A DNA stretch of 52,975 bases from assembly GCF_036311985.1 (NCBI RefSeq), contig NZ_JAZDCJ010000043.1. The stretch is one strand, 5' to 3'. The notes beneath the pieces were generated by a model that had not been told where the DNA came from, made no database searches, and saw only the letters and a list, made by a program, of their open reading frames with translations. This stretch comes from JAZDCJ01 sp036311985. Its GTDB lineage: Bacteria > Actinomycetota > Actinomycetes > Actinomycetales > Micrococcaceae. The position numbers and the translations under genes are program-made. Shown piece after piece: positions 47,854 through 52,975 of this stretch. Within the stretch, counting starts at the first letter, position 1; every line of letters begins with the position of its first letter.

Positions 47854-48647
47854 GGCTCACGCGGTCCCCGGCGTTCCGGATCGGCGCCTCGATCGCCGTG
47901 GCCACGGGGCTCTACGGTGTCTCCTTCGGCGCGCTCGCGGTGGCCGCCGGGCTGTCGTTCTGGCAGACGGTAGCGCTCAGTGCGCTCATGTTCACGGGCG
48001 GGTCGCAGTTCGCGTTCATCGGCGTGCTCGCCGGTGGCGGTGCCGGCCCGGCGGCGTTCGGCGCGGCCACCCTGCTCGGCATCCGCAACGTCGTCTACGG
48101 CATGCAGATGAACGCCCTGATCCGCCCCGCGCCCCGGCTGCGCCCGCTGGCCGCCCACCTGACGATCGACGAATCCGCCGCGACGGCGTCGGGACAGGAG
48201 GATCCGCTCGAGCGGCGCCGGGGCTTCTGGACGGCCGGGATCGGCGTGTTCCTGTTCTGGAACCTCTTCACGGTGCTCGGCGCGCTGCTCGGCGACGCGC
48301 TCGGGGATCCCAAGGCGTGGGGCCTGGACGGCGCGGCGGTGGCCGCCTTCCTGGGCCTGCTCTGGCCGCGGCTGCGCGGCAGGGACCCGGTCGCGATCGC
48401 CGTCGTCTGCGCCCTCGTGACCGTGCTCGCGGTCCCGTTCGCCCCTCCCGGCCTCCCGATCCTGCTCGCCGCGCTCGTCGCCGGGGCGTGGGGCTGGTTC
48501 GGGCGCGGGCCGCAGGACGAGGGCATGGAACCGGACGTCGACCCGTACCCGGGGCGGCACGCGGGGGCGCCGGGTACGACGCCGGAGCCGGGCGGCGGCG
48601 CGGAGGGCACCGGCGCGTCCGGTGCCGGCGGAAGGGGGAGCGCGTGA
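47850..48647 (+). CDS. azlC: AzlC family branched-chain amino-acid exporter, large subunit
   Basis: This is a 265-residue membrane protein with about six transmembrane helices. It has the AzlC signatures GVSFGALAVAAGLSFWQT and ALMFTGGSQFAFIGVL, and works with the small AzlD subunit to export branched-chain amino acids (BrnFE type). It starts within the stop of the phosphodiesterase gene (ATGA). The C-terminal 40 residues are a low-complexity Gly/Pro tail, unusual for the family. The tail contains the dispersed 14-mer (48572-48585). Confidence 0.9.
   Translation: MRLTRSPAFRIGASIAVATGLYGVSFGALAVAAGLSFWQTVALSALMFTGGSQFAFIGVLAGGGAGPAAFGAATLLGIRNVVYGMQMNALIRPAPRLRPLAAHLTIDESAATASGQEDPLERRRGFWTAGIGVFLFWNLFTVLGALLGDALGDPKAWGLDGAAVAAFLGLLWPRLRGRDPVAIAVVCALVTVLAVPFAPPGLPILLAALVAGAWGWFGRGPQDEGMEPDVDPYPGRHAGAPGTTPEPGGGAEGTGASGAGGRGSA
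48572..48585 (+). repeat. Dispersed 14-mer GGGTACGACGCCGG in the azlC tail
   Basis: It is read as part of APGTTPEPGG, in the non-conserved C-terminal extension of AzlC. Confidence 0.7.
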
Positions 48648-48955
48648 GCGTCTGGTTCTGGATCCTGGCCGCCTGCGCGGCCGCGTACGCGATCAAGGTC
48701 GCGGGCTATCTCGTGCCCGCGCGGGTGCTGGACCACCCACGGATGCTCCGGGTCGCCGGGACGCTGACGATCGGCCTGCTGGCCTCCCTGACGGCCGTCA
48801 ACGCGTTCGCCTCCGGGCAGCAGCTGGCCTTCGACGCCCGCGTCGGCGCGCTCGTGGCCGCGGGGATCGCGCTGGCCTGCCGGGCGCCGTTCCTCGTGGT
48901 CGTGATCGCCGGAGCCGCCGCGGCCGCACTGCTGCGCCTCGCCGGCATCGGCTAG
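48644..48955 (+). CDS. azlD: AzlD family exporter, small subunit
   Basis: This is a 103-residue protein with three to four transmembrane helices (FWILAACAAAYAIKVAGYLV, GTLTIGLLASLTAVNAFA, VGALVAAGIALACRAPFLVVVIAGAAAAAL), the normal size for AzlD. The GTG start overlaps the azlC stop by four bases (GTGA), with GAAGGGGGAG upstream. Confidence 0.9.
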   Translation: MSVWFWILAACAAAYAIKVAGYLVPARVLDHPRMLRVAGTLTIGLLASLTAVNAFASGQQLAFDARVGALVAAGIALACRAPFLVVVIAGAAAAALLRLAGIG

Positions 48956-48990
48956 ATCCCGCGGCCGGGGAGGCCTCCGTCACCGAATCG

Positions 48991-49062
48991 TGATCATTTT
49001 GGGACTGTGACGGATATGGGCCAAGTCACACTTCTTTCACATTTGGCGTTAGGCTCGCTCAC
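48991..49062 (+). promoter_or_regulatory. Promoter region of the peptide transporter genes
   Basis: The inverted repeat TGTGAC-N13-GTCACA (49006-49030) lies upstream of a TAGGCT -10 (49050-49055). The arms look like half-sites of CRP/GlxR-type regulators, but the spacing is wider than the usual TGTGA-N6-TCACA. The -10 ends seven bases before an in-frame ATG (49063) as well as 85 bases before the RBS-served ATG at 49141. Confidence 0.4.
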
Positions 49063-49140
49063 ATGCATCCGTGCCCCATCCCCGGGGCGCGCCGGTTGCG
49101 ACACCGGACTTGCACGGACTCGACCCACAGGAGAGAAGCC

Positions 49141-50832
49141 ATGACACCCAATGGCCTGCCGAAGCGGCCATCCCGCCGCTTCGCCGCCATCACCACGTCG
49201 CTCGCGATCGGAGCGCTCGTGCTCAGCGGCTGCGCCGAAAGCCAGCGCGGCGACGACGGCGGCACCGCGGGCGGGGGCGACGCCGAGGTCAACTCGACGT
49301 TCATCTTCGCCGCATCCTCCGACCCGGCCTCGCTCGACCCGGCCTTCGCCTCCGACGGCGAATCGTTCCGCGTCAGCCGCCAGATCTTCGAGGGCCTCGT
49401 CGGCACCGAACCCGGCACCGCCGACCCTGCCCCGCTGCTCGCCGAATCCTGGGAAGCCTCCGAGGACGGCCTGAGCTACGACTTCACCCTCAAGGAGGGC
49501 GTGAAGTTCCACGACGGCACCGACTTCAACGCCGAGGCCGTGTGCGCGAACTTCGACCGCTGGTACAACTTCAAGGGCATCCAGCAGGCCGAGAGCGTCG
49601 GCTACTACTACAACTCGCTCTTCAAGGGCTACGCCGACTCCCCGGAGAACGCGGTCTACGAGTCCTGCGAGGCCACCTCCGGCAACCAGGCCACGATCAA
49701 GCTCGCCAAGCCGTTCGCCGGCTTCATCGCCTCCCTTTCCCTTCCGGCCTTCGCGATGCAGTCGCCGGCGGCCATGGAGGAGTTCGAGGCGGACAAGATC
49801 GAAGGCACCGCCGAGGCCCCCGTGCTCTCGGAGTACGCCACGGCGCACCCGACCGGCACCGGCCCGTTCAAGTTCGACTCGTGGGACAACGGCCAGCAGA
49901 TCGAGCTGAGCTACAACGAGGACTACTGGGGCGAGAAGGGCCAGATCGACCGGCTGATCTTCCGCGTCCTGGATGATCCCGTGGCGCGCCGCCAGGCCCT
50001 CGAGGCCGGCACGATCGACGGCTACGACCTCGTCGCCCCGGCCGATACCCAGGCCCTCGAGGACGCGGGCTACAAGATCATGGCCCGCGAGCCGTTCACC
50101 ATCCTCTACCTCGGCATCAACCAGGCCGTCGAGGAGCTCGCCGACCTCAAGGTCCGTCAGGCGATCTCCTACGCGATCGACAAGGACGCCCTCATCCGCC
50201 AGACCCTGCCCGAGGGCACGGAGAAGGCCATCCAGTTCATCCCGCCGGTCGTCAACGGCTGGACCGAGGACGTCGAGGCCTACGACTTCGACCCGGAGAA
50301 GGCCAAGGAGCTGCTCGCCGAGGCCGGCTACCCGGACGGCTTCACGGTCGACTTCAACTACCCGACCGGCGTCTCCCGCCCGTACATGCCGACCCCGGAG
50401 CAGATCTTCACCAACATCAGCGCCCAGCTGGCGGACGTGGGGATCACGGCCAACCCGCAGCCGGACAAGTGGAGCCCGGACTACCTGGACCGCATCCAGG
50501 GCGGAGCCAACCACGGCATCCACCTGCTGGGCTGGACCGGCGACTACAACGACACGGACAACTTCGTCGGCGTCTTCTTCGGCGGCACGAAGCCGGAGTT
50601 CGCGTTCGACAACCAGGAGCTGTTCGACAAGCTCACCGAGGCCCGCGGCATCGCCGTCCTCGAGGAGCAGACGCCGCTGTACGAGGAGATCAACCGCGAC
50701 GTGTCCGAGCTGGTCCCGGCCGTTCCGCTGGCCCACCCGGCCCCGTCGCTCGCGTTCAACGAGCGCGTGGACTCGTTCCCGACGAGCCCGGTCAACGACG
50801 AGGTCTTCAACGACATCAAGCTGAACAAGTAA
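49141..50832 (+). CDS. Peptide-type ABC transporter substrate-binding lipoprotein
   Basis: This is a 563-residue extracytoplasmic solute-binding protein of family 5 (OppA/DppA type). The signal peptide ends in the lipobox LSGC (about residue 31). The mature protein shows LDPAFASDGESFRVSRQIFEGLV, the family-5 signature region YDFTLKEGVKFHDGTDFNAEAV, and HPTGTGPFKFDSWDNGQ. The ATG at 49141 follows AGGAGAGAAG. A longer start at 49063 is in frame and follows a -10 by seven bases. It is the first gene of a transporter operon; ligand specificity cannot be told. Nearby codon use is normal. Confidence 0.93.
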   Translation: MTPNGLPKRPSRRFAAITTSLAIGALVLSGCAESQRGDDGGTAGGGDAEVNSTFIFAASSDPASLDPAFASDGESFRVSRQIFEGLVGTEPGTADPAPLLAESWEASEDGLSYDFTLKEGVKFHDGTDFNAEAVCANFDRWYNFKGIQQAESVGYYYNSLFKGYADSPENAVYESCEATSGNQATIKLAKPFAGFIASLSLPAFAMQSPAAMEEFEADKIEGTAEAPVLSEYATAHPTGTGPFKFDSWDNGQQIELSYNEDYWGEKGQIDRLIFRVLDDPVARRQALEAGTIDGYDLVAPADTQALEDAGYKIMAREPFTILYLGINQAVEELADLKVRQAISYAIDKDALIRQTLPEGTEKAIQFIPPVVNGWTEDVEAYDFDPEKAKELLAEAGYPDGFTVDFNYPTGVSRPYMPTPEQIFTNISAQLADVGITANPQPDKWSPDYLDRIQGGANHGIHLLGWTGDYNDTDNFVGVFFGGTKPEFAFDNQELFDKLTEARGIAVLEEQTPLYEEINRDVSELVPAVPLAHPAPSLAFNERVDSFPTSPVNDEVFNDIKLNK

Positions 50833-50841
50833 CCCCGGCGG

Positions 50842-50877
50842 GGGTACGACGGCGGGCGCGCGCCCGCCGTCGTACCC
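50842..50877. other. 36-base perfect palindrome between transporter genes
   Basis: Bases 50842-50859 are the exact reverse complement of 50860-50877, with no loop. Each arm begins GGGTACGACGGCGGGCGC, a near-match to the dispersed 14-mer GGGTACGACGCCGG. It lies nine bases after the binding-protein stop and 27 bases before the permease start, where an RNA hairpin could reduce read-through. Confidence 0.85.
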
Positions 50878-50904
50878 TTGTCCACGTTCCGACGAGAGGA
50901 CGCG

Positions 50905-51909
50905 ATGCTCCAAGTCATCGGCAAACGGCTCGCGCTGCTGGTCCCCACGCTGCTGGGGCTCTCGGTCCTGCTGTTCCTGTGGGTGCGCAACCTGCCCGGC
51001 GGCCCCGCGACCGCGCTGCTGGGCGACAAGGCCACGCCGGAGGCGGTGGCCAGGATCAACGAGGCCTACGGCTTCAACAAGCCCGTGATCGAGCAGTACA
51101 TGACGTACATGGGCAAGCTGCTCACGGGCGACTTCGGCGTCAGCCTCCGCACGGGGCGGCCCGTCCTGGAGGAGTTCGCCACGCGCTTCCCCGCGACGAT
51201 CGAGCTCACCGCCGTGGCGCTCGTGTTCGCGATCGGCCTCGGCATCCCGCTGGGCTACTGGGCGGCACGGAACGTCGGGAAGTGGCAGGACCACTTCTCC
51301 GTGCTCCTGTCGCTGTTCGGGATCGTGATCCCCGTGTTCTTCCTGGCGTTCATCCTCAAGTGGGTGTTCGCCATCCAGCTGCCGTGGTTCCCCACCGACG
51401 GCCGGCAGAACCCCCGCATCGACGCCACGCACGTCACCGACTTCTACGTGCTCGACGGCATCCTGACCCAGGAGTGGGACGCCGCGTGGGACGCGTTCAT
51501 GCACCTCGTGCTGCCCGGCATCGCCCTGGGCACCATCCCGCTCGCGATCATCGTGCGCATCACCCGGGCCTCGGTCCTGGAGGTCATGAACGCCGACTAC
51601 GTGCGCACCGCGCGGGCCAAGGGCCTCACGGCGCCTCTGATCCGCAACCGGTTCATCCTGCGCAACGCCATGCTGCCCGTGACCACGACGATCGGCCTGC
51701 AGTTGGGACTGTTGATCTCGGGGGCGGTGCTCACCGAGACGGTGTTCGCCTTCAACGGGATCGGGCGGTTCCTCCGGGACGCGATCTTCAACCTCGACTA
51801 CCCCGTGCTGCAGGGATTCATCATCTTCATCGCGTTGATCTACTCGCTGATCAACCTGTTGGTTGACGTCTCCTACGGCTTCATCGACCCGAGGGTGCGT
51901 GTGCAATGA
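50905..51909 (+). CDS. Peptide-type ABC transporter permease (OppB/DppB-like)
   Basis: This is a 334-residue inner-membrane permease with six transmembrane helices. It carries the N-terminal OppB signature (GKRLALLVPTLLGLSVLLFLWVRNLPG) and the EAA loop ADYVRTARAKGLTAPLIRNRFILRNA. The ATG at 50905 follows GAGAGGA. Its last codons overlap the start of the next permease gene by four bases (ATGA). Confidence 0.94.
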   Translation: MLQVIGKRLALLVPTLLGLSVLLFLWVRNLPGGPATALLGDKATPEAVARINEAYGFNKPVIEQYMTYMGKLLTGDFGVSLRTGRPVLEEFATRFPATIELTAVALVFAIGLGIPLGYWAARNVGKWQDHFSVLLSLFGIVIPVFFLAFILKWVFAIQLPWFPTDGRQNPRIDATHVTDFYVLDGILTQEWDAAWDAFMHLVLPGIALGTIPLAIIVRITRASVLEVMNADYVRTARAKGLTAPLIRNRFILRNAMLPVTTTIGLQLGLLISGAVLTETVFAFNGIGRFLRDAIFNLDYPVLQGFIIFIALIYSLINLLVDVSYGFIDPRVRVQ

Positions 51910-52898
51910 GCATGTCTCTTCCCCCCGCCAGCGGATCCGGGCTGCCGGATCCGAACCTCCCTGACCACGGGGCGGCGCACGCCACGGCCGGCCCGCCCGC
52001 GGGCGGGCCCACCGAGCCCGCGGCGCGCGGCACGAGCGTGTGGCGCGACGCGTTCCTGCGGCTGCGGCGCAACCCGGCGGCGATCGCCGGCGCCGTGATC
52101 GTGTTCCTCTTCCTGCTCGTCGCGGTGCTGGCCCCCGTGCTGGCCCCGTTCGGCGGCGAGGAGCTCCCGGGCCGCACCGAGGTCACGCCGACGCACATCC
52201 CCGGGCCCGGCGAGCTGCCGGACCACGTGCTCGGCCTCGACCGCTTCGGCGGCGACGTGTTGTCCAAGCTGATCTGGGGCGCGCAGGCGTCCCTGACCAT
52301 CGGGATCGTCTCCACGGCCATGGGGCTCGTGGGCGGGATGATCCTGGGCCTGATCGCCGGCGGCTTCGGCGGCTGGGTGGACAACGTGATCATGCGCTTC
52401 GTCGACATCCTGCTCTCCGTGCCGAACCTGCTGCTCGCGGTGTCCATCGCCGCGGTCCTCGGGCAGGGCGCGTACGCGATCATGATCGCCATCGGCGTCT
52501 CCGCGGTCCCGGTGTTCGCGCGCCTGCTGCGCTCCTCGATGATGCAGCAGAAGGGCGCCGACTACATCCTGGCCGCGCAGACGCTGGGCCTGAGCCGGCG
52601 CACCATCACCATGAGCCACCTGCTGCCGAACTCGGTCGGCCCCGTGATCGTGCAGGCCACCCTGACGCTCGCGACGGCGGTCATCGACGCGGCCGCCCTG
52701 TCCTTCCTGGGCCTCGGCGGCGGCGTCCCGCAGGTCGCGGAGTGGGGCCGCATGCTCACCTACGCGCAGGCCGAGCTCGGCATCGCGCCGCAGCTCGCGT
52801 TCCTGCCGGGCCTGTGCATCGCCATCACCGCCCTGGGCTTCACGCTCCTGGGCGAGTCGCTGCGCGAGGCGCTGGACCCGAAGTCCCGCCAGCGCTGA
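51906..52898 (+). CDS. Peptide-type ABC transporter permease (OppC/DppC-like)
   Basis: This is a 330-residue permease with a long Pro/Gly-rich cytoplasmic N-terminus, then OppC-like RRNPAAIAGAVIVFLFLLVAVLAP, five further transmembrane helices and the EAA loop GADYILAAQTLGLSRRTITMSHLLPN. The LGLGGGVPQVAEWGRML segment near the C-terminus is typical. It is translationally coupled to the preceding permease. ATP-binding subunits are expected just beyond the right end. Confidence 0.94.
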   Translation: MSMSLPPASGSGLPDPNLPDHGAAHATAGPPAGGPTEPAARGTSVWRDAFLRLRRNPAAIAGAVIVFLFLLVAVLAPVLAPFGGEELPGRTEVTPTHIPGPGELPDHVLGLDRFGGDVLSKLIWGAQASLTIGIVSTAMGLVGGMILGLIAGGFGGWVDNVIMRFVDILLSVPNLLLAVSIAAVLGQGAYAIMIAIGVSAVPVFARLLRSSMMQQKGADYILAAQTLGLSRRTITMSHLLPNSVGPVIVQATLTLATAVIDAAALSFLGLGGGVPQVAEWGRMLTYAQAELGIAPQLAFLPGLCIAITALGFTLLGESLREALDPKSRQR

Positions 52899-52975
52899 GC
52901 CGCGGGGCAACGCACGGAGGCGGGGGCGGTCCAACCAAGCCCCCCCCCCACCGTTTCCGTCCGCCGGTTTCCCCC
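52899..52975. other. End of window after the permease gene
   Basis: It contains a run of ten C residues (52940-52949) preceded by a G-rich stretch that could pair with it. I see no gene in these 77 bases. Confidence 0.6.

Noticed and set aside
50842..50877. Intrinsic terminator at the palindrome
   Set aside because: There is no T tract after it and the downstream permease clearly belongs to the same operon, so full termination is unlikely.
48994..51906. 970-residue minus-strand frame opposite the peptide transporter genes
   Set aside because: It is composed of antisense translation of the binding protein and permease and shows the biased composition (Asp, Glu, Arg, Val) typical of such shadows.

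Overview
The window is chromosomal DNA from a high-GC Gram-positive bacterium of the Actinobacteria, most likely the family Micrococcaceae (Micrococcus, Kocuria, Citricoccus or Arthrobacter relatives). The evidence is the 16S sequence, the actinobacterial insertion in the 23S gene, an rRNA spacer without tRNA genes, very high GC coding bias, and the gene order lysS, lsr2, clpC ... mutY ... disA, radA, which is also found in Mycobacterium tuberculosis. I cannot fix the genus. All positions and repeat counts were read by eye.

Layout. 1-5760: a complete rrn operon (16S, 23S, 5S) with visible precursor-processing stems and a terminator. 5857-12715: phosphoketolase, an M13 metallopeptidase and two tandem alpha/beta hydrolases. 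12788-18320: lysS, a small membrane protein, lsr2, clpC and a stand-alone N-acetylglutamate synthase. 18440-26092: a DUF222/HNH endonuclease with a LexA-like box, a 71-residue repeat protein, a lipoprotein, and the genome-maintenance set mutY, disA and radA (DNA repair and c-di-AMP signalling). 26158-33565: an FUSC-type membrane protein, then a phosphate-uptake block: pstSCAB behind a PHO box, facing a low-affinity Pit transporter with its DUF47 partner.

33831-38185: a conserved protein, tRNA-Lys(UUU), a scar where a truncated CGNR zinc-finger gene and a truncated LPXTG pilin gene meet head to head, a still intact class C sortase, and a LysR regulator. 38264-48955: an orphan fumarate-reductase-type flavoprotein divergent from the LysR gene, a secreted EEP-family phosphodiesterase, small surface and membrane proteins, a carboxylesterase, DUF2871, DUF445, a glycerophosphodiester phosphodiesterase and AzlCD. 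49141-52898: the binding protein and two permeases of a peptide-type ABC transporter whose ATPase genes must lie beyond the window.

Three patterns cut across the genes. First, a short DNA word, ACGACGCCGG, with longer forms GGACGACGCCGGGGCC and GGGTACGACGCCGG, recurs about 19 times on both strands, in intergenic DNA and in variable gene tails, in several reading frames. Second, at least 13 genes have a TANNNT -10 element ending 6-8 bases before the start codon, which is the signature of leaderless mRNAs. Third, several genes carry small tandem duplications across or just after their stop codon. The first pattern is the best candidate for something undescribed.
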